Shown piece after piece: positions 19,189-27,923 of a stretch of 64,000 nt of DNA. The stretch is taken from assembly GCF_016595415.1 (NCBI RefSeq), contig NZ_JAENIO010000020.1:1-64000 (forward strand), given 5' to 3'. The translations under genes were made by a program, and so were the position numbers. The number at the start of each line of letters is the position of its first letter. The first letter of the stretch is position 1. This stretch comes from Roseibacillus ishigakijimensis (lineage in GTDB: Bacteria > Verrucomicrobiota > Verrucomicrobiia > Verrucomicrobiales > Akkermansiaceae). The notes beneath the pieces were generated by a model, which was not told the origin of the DNA, ran no database searches, and saw only the letters and a list, made by a program, of their open reading frames with translations.

Positions 19189-19863
19189 TCACCGATCCCG
19201 TTGCACGCCATGGGCCACCACCAATTCGAGCTGAGGAGCCGCTGCCAGGTCGCGGGGGGTGATCATTTCCCGCTCGACGGGCACGGTGTCACTGCCTTCC
19301 ACTTTCAAAATCACCTCGCGATAGGGCTGCCAGGGGAGGTCGCCGAGCTTGCGCACTTGGCCCATTTCCTCGCCCGTGACCGCGAGCCAGCCGTCGTAGG
19401 GCAATTCAGAACAATAGATTTCCTCATCACTCATGCGGTAGCGAAAATCGTAGACCAGCCCCAGCTGCTCCCGCATGCTCTCGATCCACGCCGGGATGTG
19501 CGCACGTTTTTCTTTCTGCAAGCGATAGGCGGCGAAGCGTCCCTTACCCCGCAGGAGCCATTTGCGCAAAGGGATTTCCTGCACGGTAGGCACCATGCCT
19601 TCCAGGACATACCAATCCTTACCTTTTTTCACGACCACTCCGCAGTGGGAAAAGTCGCTGTTGGTGCAGCCCTCGATGGCGTCGACGATGTCCTGGCCGG
19701 GTGGGTTCGGCAGGGACTGGAAAAGCAGGTCCCCGACCTCGGGCTGATAGACGACCCCTGCTAAGAGGGCATAGCCCCAGCGCCAGATGGAAAGGGCAAG
19801 CAAAAGCACGAGGAGCCCGACCAAGCGCAAACGAGCCTTCTTTTCCCGAGGCAAAATCTTCAT
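19189..19863 (-). CDS. YiiX/YebB-like permuted papain-type (NlpC/P60-related) hydrolase
   Basis: 224 aa. A single N-terminal membrane helix (about 10-35) anchors it. Conserved elements are PEVGDLLFQSLPN, the SDFSHCGVVV stretch with the catalytic His, and YCSELPYDGW with the catalytic Cys; these match the permuted papain-like fold of the YiiX family. The family includes amidases and peptidases at the cell envelope; the substrate is not known. It is divergent from terC with a 110-bp gap. Confidence 0.8.
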   Translation of the reverse strand: MKILPREKKARLRLVGLLVLLLALSIWRWGYALLAGVVYQPEVGDLLFQSLPNPPGQDIVDAIEGCTNSDFSHCGVVVKKGKDWYVLEGMVPTVQEIPLRKWLLRGKGRFAAYRLQKEKRAHIPAWIESMREQLGLVYDFRYRMSDEEIYCSELPYDGWLAVTGEEMGQVRKLGDLPWQPYREVILKVEGSDTVPVEREMITPRDLAAAPQLELVVAHGVQRDR

Positions 19864-19973
19864 CCTCTCTCTCTAGCAAAGGGTGGCCTGTGGCACGAGG
19901 AGAAAGGGAAAAGAGGGGGAACAGGCTCCTTCCGAGCTTGTCAGCGAGGGGGCAGCCCCTATCGTTCGCCTTT

Positions 19974-20831
19974 ATGGAATACGTGATCACCCTTTTCCTT
20001 CTCATCTTGTTGCAGGCGGTCCTCGGCTTCGACAATCTGCTCTATATTTCGCTCGAATCGAAACGGGTGGAACCCGCCAAGCAGGCCTTCGTGCGGCGCC
20101 TGGGGATCGGCCTGGCGGTCGGCTTCCGGATCGCCCTTCTCTTCGTAGTGGTCTCTTTGGTGGAAAACTTCAAAGATCCCCTCTTCGAGATTCATCTTGG
20201 AGGCCCCACCACGCCGGAAGCCACCCATGGGGCGGAGAGCGGCCCCGTCAGCAAGTTCGTCGATGGCGAGTTCAATCTACACGCTCTCATCGTTCTCTTC
20301 GGGGGGGCTTTCATTCTCTATACCGCCATTAAGGAAATCTTTCACATGATCGGAGAGCACCAGATCGGCCATGGCGACCACAAGCCCGCTTCGGTGGCCA
20401 AGACGGTTTCCCTGATTGTGACCATGAACGTCATCTTCTCTTTCGATTCCATTCTTTCGGCGATGGCTTTGGCCAAGGACGAGGCCACAGGAGAGCAGCG
20501 AATCAGCCTCATCATCATCGCGATTGTCATCAGCGGCATCCTCATGATTTGGCTGGCGGACAAGGTGTCGGACTTTCTGCAAAAAAACCGCATGTATGAG
20601 GTTCTCGGTCTCTTTGTCCTCCTGATCGTCGGGGTGATGCTAGTCACCGAAGGCGGCCACCTCGCCCACCTGCACCTCGGCGGCAACGAGGTGGTGGCCA
20701 TGACCAAGACGACCTTCTACTTTGTCATCGCCGTGCTGGTGCTGACCGATATCGTGCAAGGACGTTATCAGAAGAAGCTGCTGGCTAAAGGCGAGAAGAA
20801 GGCCAAAGCAGGTGAGGCCGCTCTCCACTGA
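19974..20831 (+). CDS. TerC/Alx-family integral membrane protein
   Basis: 285 aa, starting MEYVITLFLLILLQAVLGFD at 19974 (an upstream GTG-type extension to 19701 lacks membrane or family features). About seven to nine membrane helices; the early GFDNLLYISLESKRVEPAKQ and later VIFSFDSILSAMALAKDE carry the acidic residues conserved in TerC proteins, which affect manganese or metal export and secretion. A small hairpin precedes the start (AGGGG and CCCCT, about 19948-19960). I see no yybP-ykoY (manganese) riboswitch core. Confidence 0.88.
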   Translation: MEYVITLFLLILLQAVLGFDNLLYISLESKRVEPAKQAFVRRLGIGLAVGFRIALLFVVVSLVENFKDPLFEIHLGGPTTPEATHGAESGPVSKFVDGEFNLHALIVLFGGAFILYTAIKEIFHMIGEHQIGHGDHKPASVAKTVSLIVTMNVIFSFDSILSAMALAKDEATGEQRISLIIIAIVISGILMIWLADKVSDFLQKNRMYEVLGLFVLLIVGVMLVTEGGHLAHLHLGGNEVVAMTKTTFYFVIAVLVLTDIVQGRYQKKLLAKGEKKAKAGEAALH

Positions 20832-20841
20832 ACAAGGGCTC

Positions 20842-20866
20842 CCAGCGGCCACCGGGTGACCGCTGG
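20842..20866. terminator. Possible bidirectional hairpin between terC and the dipeptidase
   Basis: The inverted repeat CCAGCGG (20842-20848) and CCGCTGG (20860-20866) lies in the 47-bp gap between two convergent genes. There is no U-run on either side, so it is a weak terminator candidate. Confidence 0.4.
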
Positions 20867-20878
20867 CTGGACGGGAAA

Positions 20879-22213
20879 TTACCGCTGGCCAATTTTTTGG
20901 AGAAGAACTTTGGCCAGACGGATCCCGGCCTCAAAGTTCTCCACGGTGAAGTTCTCGTTGGGAGAATGGATCTGGCAGTCGGGCAAAGCGAGACCGAGCA
21001 TGAGCGTATCGGTGCCCAGGATTTCCTTCATTCCTTGAATGATGGGGATGCTTCCGCCTTCGCGAATGAGAACCGGCTCGCGGTCAAAGACCTCTCGCAA
21101 AGCCTCCTGGGCCGCTTGGCCAGCCTCCGAATGAGGATCGGCCACGTAGGCCTTACCGGAATGCCCGGCCTCGAAGACCATGTGCACGCCAGCGGGCAGG
21201 TGGGCCTCGAGATGCGCCCGCACCCGCTCGGTGATGACGGTGGGCTCTTGGTCAGGGACAAGGCGACAGGTAAGCTTGAAGCCGGCCTCAGCAGGCAGCA
21301 CGGTCTTGGAACCCTCTCCCTGATAGCCGCCCCAGACGCCATTGACCTCGCAGGTGGGCCGCCCCCAAAGCCGCTCGGCTGAACTGTAGCCTGCTTCCCC
21401 AAAGAGGTCGGGCGAGCCCGTGACTGCCAGGATATCCTCACGCGACATGCCGGGCACGCGGCTCCACATTTCCCGCTCCCAGTCGGCGAGGGGTTCGACT
21501 TCTTTATAAAAATCGGCCACGGCCACCGTCCCGTCATCATGGTGCAGGCTGGCAATGAGGCGTGCGGCAGCAGTGGCGGGATTGGCCACCGCCCCTCCAT
21601 AGACTCCCGAGTGGAGGTCTTTGTCGGGGCCGAAGATCTTGACCTCGCAGGCAGCGATGCCCCGCAGGCCATAGCCGAGGGTGGGCACCCCGGGAGCCAC
21701 CATGCCGGTATCGCTCACCGCAATCACATCACAGGCCAATTCTTCTTTCCGCTCCCGGAGAAAAGCCGGCAAATTCGGACTGCCAATCTCCTCTTCTCCT
21801 TCGAGGAGAAAGATGAGATTCACCGGCAGTTCGCCCTCTTCCTGTAAAAGCTCCTCAATACCCAGCAGATGGGCCATGTGCTGCCCCTTGTTATCGGTCG
21901 AGCCCCGCGCCCAGATCTTGCCCTCCCTGATTTCCGGCTCGAAGGGCTGGCTGTCCCACAACTCCAAGGGGTCGACGGGCTGGACATCATAATGACCGTA
22001 AATCAGGACCGTCTTGCGCCCCTCCAGGCGTTCGTTTCTCGCCAAAACAATTGGGTGCCGGGCCGTCTCGCATAGCTCCACCGACAAGCCCATGCGGGCG
22101 AATTTATCCACATACCATTGGGCGCAGGCCCGCACATCGGGTGCGTGACGACTATCGGTGGAAATGCTGGGAAAACGGAGGACGGCGAACAGATCTTCGA
22201 GCGCAGGAGTCAT
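20879..22213 (-). CDS. M20-family dipeptidase (CPG2/ArgE-like metallopeptidase)
   Basis: 444 aa. Metal-binding motifs are GHYDVQPVDP (His/Asp), STDNKGQ (Asp), and LLEGEEEIGS with the catalytic and metal Glu residues; CDVIAVSDTGM and PIIQGMKEILG follow. The lid or dimerisation domain is at about 190-310 (KDLHSGVYGG). Cytoplasmic; hydrolyses dipeptides or N-acyl amino acids, substrate open. It is the last of a three-gene run with the 98-aa membrane protein and the MATE exporter, 36 bp apart. Confidence 0.9.
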   Translation of the reverse strand: MTPALEDLFAVLRFPSISTDSRHAPDVRACAQWYVDKFARMGLSVELCETARHPIVLARNERLEGRKTVLIYGHYDVQPVDPLELWDSQPFEPEIREGKIWARGSTDNKGQHMAHLLGIEELLQEEGELPVNLIFLLEGEEEIGSPNLPAFLRERKEELACDVIAVSDTGMVAPGVPTLGYGLRGIAACEVKIFGPDKDLHSGVYGGAVANPATAAARLIASLHHDDGTVAVADFYKEVEPLADWEREMWSRVPGMSREDILAVTGSPDLFGEAGYSSAERLWGRPTCEVNGVWGGYQGEGSKTVLPAEAGFKLTCRLVPDQEPTVITERVRAHLEAHLPAGVHMVFEAGHSGKAYVADPHSEAGQAAQEALREVFDREPVLIREGGSIPIIQGMKEILGTDTLMLGLALPDCQIHSPNENFTVENFEAGIRLAKVLLQKIGQR

Positions 22214-22249
22214 GGCGGCATCATCCGGTAAACTCGGTGGGCCGCAACC

Positions 22250-22546
22250 CTAGAAATCAGGGAAATCGTCCTCTTCCTCCAAAATTTCCCGCCGCACCCG
22301 CAAGGCATCGTAAAGGGCGAGCAACAGCATCCAGCAAGTCAGGAAAAATGTCAGCCCCCACCAGATGAGGAAGCGCCATTGGGTGCTCTCCACCCAATCG
22401 CTGAGTGGCCAATTGCCAATCACCAGCAGGGTGAGCACCACGATGAGCAGCTGGGCAAGGAAGCGGCGGCGCGCCCCCCGATCGTGCAAGAGCGCCCGGG
22501 AGAAATACCAGATGTCGACGAGGAAGCTTCGCTTTTTATCAGCCAC
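22250..22546 (-). CDS. Small membrane protein of unknown function
   Basis: 98 aa, GTG start. A basic N-terminus is followed by two membrane helices (about 29-48 and 60-82) and an acidic tail ending EEEDDFPDF. It sits 63 bp after the MATE gene and 36 bp before the M20 gene on the same strand. Confidence 0.65.
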   Translation of the reverse strand: MADKKRSFLVDIWYFSRALLHDRGARRRFLAQLLIVVLTLLVIGNWPLSDWVESTQWRFLIWWGLTFFLTCWMLLLALYDALRVRREILEEEDDFPDF

Positions 22547-22609
22547 AACCCCGGCACGGTGGCCGAAAAATGCGCTCAGCTCAAACGAAAAGCCCGCTCC
22601 CCTCTTTCT

Positions 22610-24052
22610 TCAGACTCGCGCCAAGAGCCACTGGCCCTGGAAGTGGACGCGGGCAAACAAGAGGGCCTGGGTCGTGGTATCGAGAAACATCACCACCCAG
22701 ATCCCGGTGAGCCCCATACCGAACTGAGTCACCGCGAGCGGCACAACGAGAACCCGGTAGAAAAACATCGAAGTGAAGGAATAGCGCATCACGAGCTTGG
22801 TGGCCCCCGCGCCCCGCATGGTGGTTTTCAGAACCAGCGCCGTGGCGAGCAAAGGCTGGGCCAGCCCACAAAGAAAGACCAGCGGCCCCGCCAAATTTTG
22901 GAACAAGAGCGAATCGGGACCATCCGGCACGATGAAAGCCACCAGTTCGCGCGGGTAAAGCAGAAAAAGAATGCCCAAGAACCCCATGAAGAGAGCGGCG
23001 TATTTCCAGCAAAGGCGGGCGGCTTTCATGGCCATCTCAGGATTACCCGCGCCAAGATATTGCCCCACCAGAGCCGCTCCCGCCGAGCCGATGGCAAAGC
23101 CCGGCAAAAAGCTCATCGACTCTACCCGGATGGCAATCATGTGGGCTCCAAAACTGCCAGCCTGCGGCAAAGAGGATATGAACCCCACCATCACGGCCTG
23201 AATCGCCCACATCCCGCCCATCTCCAGAGACTGGGGAATGCCAACCCGAACGATGCGCGTCAAAACGGCCCGGTCTGGCCGGAAAACGGCCCCTCTGAGA
23301 GAAAGGAAGGCTTCTTCCTGATCCTTCTCGATCCGGAGGAGGAGGAAAAGGACCATCGCCAGAGCTCCGACCATCCATCCCAAGACCGAGCCCAGCGCCA
23401 AGCCCGCCACCCCGTGGCCGCCGAAAGCCCCGGGTCCGAAGACGAAGAGCCAACTGGTCACGATATTGACGAGATTGACCAGGACCATGGCAAAAAAGGG
23501 CGTTTTGGTATCCCCCGCCCCTCGCAGGGCATTGGTAGCAGAGAGCATCACCCCAAGAAAGGGCGAGCTCCAGACCAGAACGCCAAGATAGCTGCGGGCC
23601 TGCCGACTGGCCTCGCCAGTGAGGCCAAAGGCAGTGACCAGAGCCGGCAGGACGAGGGACATCAGGACCGCGATGATGAGCCCACTCACCAGCCCCAAGA
23701 GTAATCCCTGAGTGAGCCCCTTGCGGGCCATGTCGCCATCGCGAGCTCCGGTCGCCCGGGAAACCAGGGCCATCACCCCGGTGCCGATGGAACCCTGCAC
23801 GATCATCAACAGCCAAGCGGTGTAGCCTCCCAAAGCCATGGCATCGAGCATGGCGATGCGCAACTCGCCTTCCGCAAGCCGCCCGGTGAAAACCAGGTCC
23901 ACAGTGGCCACCAAGAAGCCGAGAATCTGCTCCAGGAAAGGCCAAAGAGCGAGGGAGGCCACTTGCCTCTTGAGGGAAAGCTTGCCGAGCCGCCCCCCGA
24001 GTTCTCCCTGCGACCGGGCCTTGGCTTCGATACTCACTCCCGGTCGCGACAT
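22610..24052 (-). CDS. MATE-family multidrug efflux transporter
   Basis: 480 aa. About 12 membrane helices with an internal two-fold repeat: the first half has LDAMALGGYTAWLL and GVMALVSRATGARDGDMARK, the second half has GSFGAHMIAIRVES and AALVGQYLGAGNPEMAMK. These are typical of the NorM/DinF group that exports cationic drugs with Na+ or H+. Substrate unknown. Confidence 0.9.
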   Translation of the reverse strand: MSRPGVSIEAKARSQGELGGRLGKLSLKRQVASLALWPFLEQILGFLVATVDLVFTGRLAEGELRIAMLDAMALGGYTAWLLMIVQGSIGTGVMALVSRATGARDGDMARKGLTQGLLLGLVSGLIIAVLMSLVLPALVTAFGLTGEASRQARSYLGVLVWSSPFLGVMLSATNALRGAGDTKTPFFAMVLVNLVNIVTSWLFVFGPGAFGGHGVAGLALGSVLGWMVGALAMVLFLLLRIEKDQEEAFLSLRGAVFRPDRAVLTRIVRVGIPQSLEMGGMWAIQAVMVGFISSLPQAGSFGAHMIAIRVESMSFLPGFAIGSAGAALVGQYLGAGNPEMAMKAARLCWKYAALFMGFLGILFLLYPRELVAFIVPDGPDSLLFQNLAGPLVFLCGLAQPLLATALVLKTTMRGAGATKLVMRYSFTSMFFYRVLVVPLAVTQFGMGLTGIWVVMFLDTTTQALLFARVHFQGQWLLARV

Positions 24053-24100
24053 CGCGGAGGTGGTAGCAGGCCCACCGGCAAATATCAGGGTCTTTTTTGC

Positions 24101-24138
24101 AAAAAAACAACCCGCCGCGCTTTTTAGCGGGACGGGTT
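24101..24138 (-). terminator. Terminator of the sigma/PDZ operon
   Basis: The stem AACCCG and CGGGTT, with partial inner pairing, is followed on the minus strand by a run of seven T residues (A-run 24101-24107 on plus). It lies about 20 bp past the PDZ-protein stop codon. Confidence 0.75.
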
Positions 24139-24160
24139 TCGAACAGCGGAAAAGAAACGG

Positions 24161-25180
24161 TCAACGGTTGCCTGGGAACTGGTTCATCCAGAACTTGAGA
24201 TGATTCCCCTTGCGCCGAATGCCCATGCTTTCAATGCGCTCGCGGACTTCGGGGCTCGCAGCCGCCTTGTCACCATCGGTCTGCCAAGGGCCTTCGAAAA
24301 TGACCCGGCCATCGTGATCTCGCACTTTCACCTCACTTTCGCCAGAGCGCGTTTTCAGAGTAATGGTTCCCTGCCCATCCGACCAGGTGACCGAACTTTC
24401 GGCCCCGATTTCGAGGTCCACTTGACCCTCGCCCTGGGGCAACTCGCCTTCCAGAATTTCGTTGAGCCGCAGACCCAGGTCCACGTCATTGAAGTCCTTT
24501 TCGAGCATCTCACGCAGGCGATTGATTTCCTCCCGGGCCTCGGCGGGAAGCTCTCCACCTCCTGGCCAAATCTCCTGCAACTGGCCCATCTCCTCTACTT
24601 TGGGGGGCACGAAGCCAGGTAATCCTTCGGGGCGGGCTTCGAGAGCAACCCGGGCCTCACTCTCCTCCCCTTTCCGCAGAAACGCGACCGTGACCTCATC
24701 GCCCACTCCCCGCGCCCGCACGGCATCCCGCAAATCGAGGGGAGTGCGCAGCTCCCGCCCGTCAAAACTTAGCAAAATATCATTTTTCCGGAGGCCCGCC
24801 TTGAACGCCCCGCTACCCTCATGCACTTGGATGACCACGATTCCATGGCTGAGGCCAAGGTGGCTCGCCACCAACTCGTCAACCGGTTTACTTCCCACTC
24901 CGAGGTAAGGGGTGCCCTCATCACGACGCTCTTCGGCCACCGGCAAAGCCTCCACAATGGCGACCTTCTTTTCGGGAACCGGAGGGACGGCCTCGGGAAG
25001 CGAGGTGATCGCTTCTTCCCCGGCCCCGGGAGCGTCGCTCTCAAAATCAGTTTGAAGCTCATGTGGGGTCTCATCCAAATGACTCGGTCGCTCCACGGAC
25101 CAGAGCGAGGTCGCCGGTGCAAGACTGAGAAACAAAACCGCCCTTCCGATTTGATTCATGCCAATCGTCTTCATTCTCAT
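24161..25180 (-). CDS. Exported PDZ-domain protein
   Basis: 339 aa. A signal peptide lies in the first about 30 residues. A Pro/Glu-rich linker is followed by a PDZ domain at about 93-185 (GTPYLGVGSKPVDE, LGLSHGIVVIQVHEGSGAFK, AGLRKNDILLSFDGREL). The rest (about 190-339) is charged and helical with DVDLGLRLNEIL and a beta region. No protease triad is present, so it is not a DegP-type peptidase. It ends the operon ECF sigma - anti-sigma-like - PDZ protein, 66 bp downstream of the anti-sigma-like gene, and may sense or bind misfolded envelope proteins; this is inference. Confidence 0.8.
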   Translation of the reverse strand: MRMKTIGMNQIGRAVLFLSLAPATSLWSVERPSHLDETPHELQTDFESDAPGAGEEAITSLPEAVPPVPEKKVAIVEALPVAEERRDEGTPYLGVGSKPVDELVASHLGLSHGIVVIQVHEGSGAFKAGLRKNDILLSFDGRELRTPLDLRDAVRARGVGDEVTVAFLRKGEESEARVALEARPEGLPGFVPPKVEEMGQLQEIWPGGGELPAEAREEINRLREMLEKDFNDVDLGLRLNEILEGELPQGEGQVDLEIGAESSVTWSDGQGTITLKTRSGESEVKVRDHDGRVIFEGPWQTDGDKAAASPEVRERIESMGIRRKGNHLKFWMNQFPGNR

Positions 25181-25246
25181 TGTGCCGGGGTAAGCGAGGA
25201 AAGGGAGTTCTTTTGCTTTCCTTTTTGTGTCGCCACGAATGTTTTC

Positions 25247-25771
25247 TCAGTAGGAAACCGGAACCATGTAGTAATCGACTTTGGGCTGGGAGACTTTCAG
25301 CCCGCACCCAGCCCCTTCCGGCGCCCGGAAATCGGCTTCCTCCTGGCGGACAACGCGGATCAGTTGATACTGCATTCCTTCCCGATTTTCCACCACTCCG
25401 GCTTCCAGGGAGCTAACTTTGCGCTGCACATTGACGGGCACGAGGGAGGCCTGGCGGAGAAGAGGCACAGGACCTAGGTCGGTCATCGCAGTCACCCCCG
25501 ATTCCTGGGAACGGGGCATGAGCAAGCCCACGCTCGCGCCCAAGATCGCGACCGCCGCTGCCGCCGCCCACATGGGACGCCAACCGGCGAGATTGCGGGT
25601 TTCTTGGGGAAAGGCGACAATTTTAGAGGTGTCAGCTACGGGAACGGCCGAAACCTCTCCCTCTTCCCATCGTTCCATGGCCTCCACCATGCGCGACAAG
25701 ACCTCGCCCGACACCGCGCTGGGGGCAAACCCACGCAGCTCTTCCTCCAATTGCTTCAACTCTGAATCCAT
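25247..25771 (-). CDS. Membrane-bound anti-sigma-like protein
   Basis: 174 aa from the ATG at 25771, which has GGAG 6 nt upstream; a TTG at 25789 overlapping the sigma stop is less likely. Residues 1-80 are acidic and cytoplasmic, with a helical LKQLEEELRGF. One membrane helix lies at about 84-105 (WAAAAAVAILGASVGLL). The rest is outside. This cytoplasmic head, one helix and outer domain, directly after an ECF sigma gene, fits an anti-sigma factor, but the zinc-binding HxxxCxxC motif is absent. Function by context. Confidence 0.7.
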   Translation of the reverse strand: MDSELKQLEEELRGFAPSAVSGEVLSRMVEAMERWEEGEVSAVPVADTSKIVAFPQETRNLAGWRPMWAAAAAVAILGASVGLLMPRSQESGVTAMTDLGPVPLLRQASLVPVNVQRKVSSLEAGVVENREGMQYQLIRVVRQEEADFRAPEGAGCGLKVSQPKVDYYMVPVSY

Positions 25772-25785
25772 GTTTTCTCCTATCT

Positions 25786-26376
25786 TCAAATATCTCCTCG
25801 AATGCGGGCCGCCGCAAGCTTCTTTCTCATCGCCTCCAGCCCGTAGCGGTAACGAGAGGCCGCCGTGTGCAGGGAAATTCCCAAGGTCTTCCCGATTTCG
25901 TCAAAGGTTCGCTCCCCCCAGACTTTCATGGTGATCACCTCGGCAAATTTGGGGGGCAAGTCGCGCAGCGCTTCTTCCACCAACTCGGCTTGCTCACCCT
26001 CGCTACCGGTCTCGAACCAATCGCCGCCTGCCACGGGGTTCAATCCCCGGGCATCCTCGATAACGACCTCCTCCCTCTTTCTCCGGCGGTCATCCTTTCG
26101 ACCGCGGTCGATCGCTTCCCGCCGAATCTGGGTGTAGAGGAAGGGCATCCAAGCATCCTGCCCGCCCACGAAGCTGCCTTCCGCCACTTTGCGAGCCAGT
26201 TTGACGAGGGCGTCTTGCAAGGCGTCTTCTGCATCCGCTCCATTGCGGGTCTGCTGGCGGGCAAACAGCAAGAGGCGCGGGCCATTGACCCGTAACCATT
26301 CCTGCCAGTCGGGAACAGCGTCCTCGACTTCCTGTGTGTTTGCAGCAATCACCTGTTTTGACTCGTCATCCCCCAC
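25786..26376 (-). CDS. ECF-type RNA polymerase sigma factor
   Basis: 196 aa, GTG start. Sigma region 2 is at about 30-100 (LLLFARQQTRNGADAEDALQ, FLYTQIRREAIDRGRK). An unusually charged linker follows (about 92-120). Region 4 is at about 135-190 (LPPKFAEVITMKVWGERTFD, IGKTLGISLHTAASRYRYGL). It directs polymerase to a small regulon, probably including its own operon (anti-sigma-like, PDZ). Its stop is 14 bp before the anti-sigma-like start. Confidence 0.9.
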   Translation of the reverse strand: MGDDESKQVIAANTQEVEDAVPDWQEWLRVNGPRLLLFARQQTRNGADAEDALQDALVKLARKVAEGSFVGGQDAWMPFLYTQIRREAIDRGRKDDRRRKREEVVIEDARGLNPVAGGDWFETGSEGEQAELVEEALRDLPPKFAEVITMKVWGERTFDEIGKTLGISLHTAASRYRYGLEAMRKKLAAARIRGDI

Positions 26377-26553
26377 AGCGTAGTAAATTCTCGGCTTTGT
26401 TTAGGAAAAATCAGGAGAAAGGAGAAGGGTTGGCAAGGAGGGCCCTTTGCCCCCATCCCACTTCCCAATTTTAGAAAAAAACTTTGCTAAACTTAATATT
26501 CTAGTGGCCAAAACTTTGTCAACCTTGTAGCTTCTACCCACCCATTCTTTGCC

Positions 26554-27144
26554 ATGTCCACGCAGCGAAAACAACATCTCAACGTCGGAAGCGCCGCCAA
26601 GGCCCCCCAGCCCGGAACGGGCGATGAATACAATCGCCAGCTACAGCAGGCCGAGAGCCAGCTGGAGAAGTTGCAACGCCAGCGGGAGGAAATCGAGCGA
26701 AAAAGACAAGAAGCGGAGGAAATCACCCATCAGCGCCAGGACTTTATCGATGGCCAAATCGAACTTCTCGAACGGCTCGACCACTCGGTGCAAGCCATCG
26801 ACCGGGAAATCTACGACTCGCGCCAGGAGCTCAAGGAGCTGGAGGAAGCGCGCAAAACTTTTGCCAATCACATGCAGACCTTGCAGGGCATCGACCCGCG
26901 AAAGTGGCGCAAGACCAAGCTCGCCGAGGACTTGCAGGATGCGATGGACACCCTCGAAAACTGCGAAGCGGACTACGAAGAGCTCTCCGCCCATCTTGGC
27001 GAGGGCCGTCGCCGGGGACTTTTTTCCTCCCGCCCCAGCGGAAAGAGCGATTCCTTTACCGAGACCCTCAGGCAGGGCTTGGCCTTCAATCTGCCCATCA
27101 TCGTTCTCGCCACCATCGCTCTTCTGATCTATGTCAACCGCTAG
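26554..27144 (+). CDS. Coiled-coil protein with a C-terminal membrane helix
   Basis: 196 aa. Almost all of residues 24-115 are heptad-rich and charged, with Gln/Glu/Arg runs (QLQQAESQLEKLQRQREEIE and onward), so a long coiled coil is expected. Near the end are an Arg-rich stretch (about 149-160) and a membrane helix (about 176-193), followed by only three residues. The protein is tail-anchored with its coil in the cytoplasm. Not recognised as a named family. It overlaps the next gene by 14 bp, so the pair is coexpressed. Confidence 0.65.
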   Translation: MSTQRKQHLNVGSAAKAPQPGTGDEYNRQLQQAESQLEKLQRQREEIERKRQEAEEITHQRQDFIDGQIELLERLDHSVQAIDREIYDSRQELKELEEARKTFANHMQTLQGIDPRKWRKTKLAEDLQDAMDTLENCEADYEELSAHLGEGRRRGLFSSRPSGKSDSFTETLRQGLAFNLPIIVLATIALLIYVNR

Positions 27145-27520
27145 CCCCCTCTCCCTCTCCACTCTCATGCTGCCCTTCCAACGCAAGAAGAAGAAACCAG
27201 CCGCTGGAGCCGCCGATCTGCAGGCTCTGGTCGAACAAGAGCGGGCCGTGCGGGAGCAAATCGAGAAGCTGGAGGAAATGATTGCGGAGGCCCCGGATCG
27301 CATCCGGCGGGAGTATGAAGACGCCCGCACCACCATGCCGCCTCCGGATGACCTGGAGGATCGCTTGCGGGAAAAACGCTTCCAAGCACACCTCACGCGC
27401 GGCGAGGTGCGCAATCAACAACGCTATCAAGTCAAAGCGACCGGACTCTTCGTCCTTCTGCTGCTGGCCATCGGCTCGGTGATCTCCTGGATTCTGTCCT
27501 TTCTCAGCACCCTCTCCTAG
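27131..27520 (+). CDS. Small coiled-coil membrane protein, partner of the upstream gene
   Basis: 129 aa from ATG 27131; the more likely true start is MLPFQRKKKK (ATG 27167), since the first 12 residues are low complexity. A helical coil of about 60 residues (about 25-75, VREQIEKLEEMIAEAP) is followed by a membrane helix near the C-terminus (about 105-125). Its layout (coil then tail anchor) copies the upstream gene in shorter form. The upstream frame overlaps its start. gatC begins 74 bp downstream. Confidence 0.6.
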   Translation: MSTASPLSLSTLMLPFQRKKKKPAAGAADLQALVEQERAVREQIEKLEEMIAEAPDRIRREYEDARTTMPPPDDLEDRLREKRFQAHLTRGEVRNQQRYQVKATGLFVLLLLAIGSVISWILSFLSTLS

Positions 27521-27594
27521 CGGGGCCCCCGCGACCGCTCATGATGCCCCCAAAAAGGGTTTCCCATCGGGCGGCAACGCGCTAGACACGCTGC

Positions 27595-27888
27595 GTGTCC
27601 GACAACCAAATTGCTCTCCGACGAATCGCGGAACTCGCCCGCCTCGATCTCAATGAGGATGAATTGGCGACTTTCCAGAACCAGCTCGCGCCCATTCTGA
27701 CTCACATCGACACTCTTTCTGCCATTGACGTGGAAGGCATTGAGCCCACGGCCCACCCCACCCCGGTCTTCGATGTTCTCCGTCCCGACAGTCCCCGCCC
27801 CGGCCTCTCCCCCGAGGCCGTGCTGCAGAATGCTCCGGACAGCGCCCAAGAGCAAATTCGCGTTCCCAAGGTTGTCGACGCCTCCTAA
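27595..27888 (+). CDS. gatC: Asp-tRNA(Asn)/Glu-tRNA(Gln) amidotransferase subunit C
   Basis: 97 aa, GTG start. The block IALRRIAELARLDLNEDELA then FQNQLAPILTHIDTLSAIDV is typical of GatC, and the C-terminal part winds through GatA and GatB. It stabilises the amidotransferase that makes Gln-tRNA or Asn-tRNA indirectly. Followed by gatA at 35 bp; gatB is not in this window. Confidence 0.93.
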   Translation: MSDNQIALRRIAELARLDLNEDELATFQNQLAPILTHIDTLSAIDVEGIEPTAHPTPVFDVLRPDSPRPGLSPEAVLQNAPDSAQEQIRVPKVVDAS

Positions 27889-27923
27889 AGAACTCCTGCC
27901 CTTCATCACTCCCAGGCTTTTCC

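Noticed and set aside
19864-19973. Possible manganese riboswitch (yybP-ykoY) before terC
   Set aside because: The conserved core is not there; only a small hairpin near the start is seen.
22379-23704. A 441-aa open frame on the plus strand, rich in His, Gln and Arg
   Set aside because: Antisense to the MATE transporter; composition is typical of a shadow frame.
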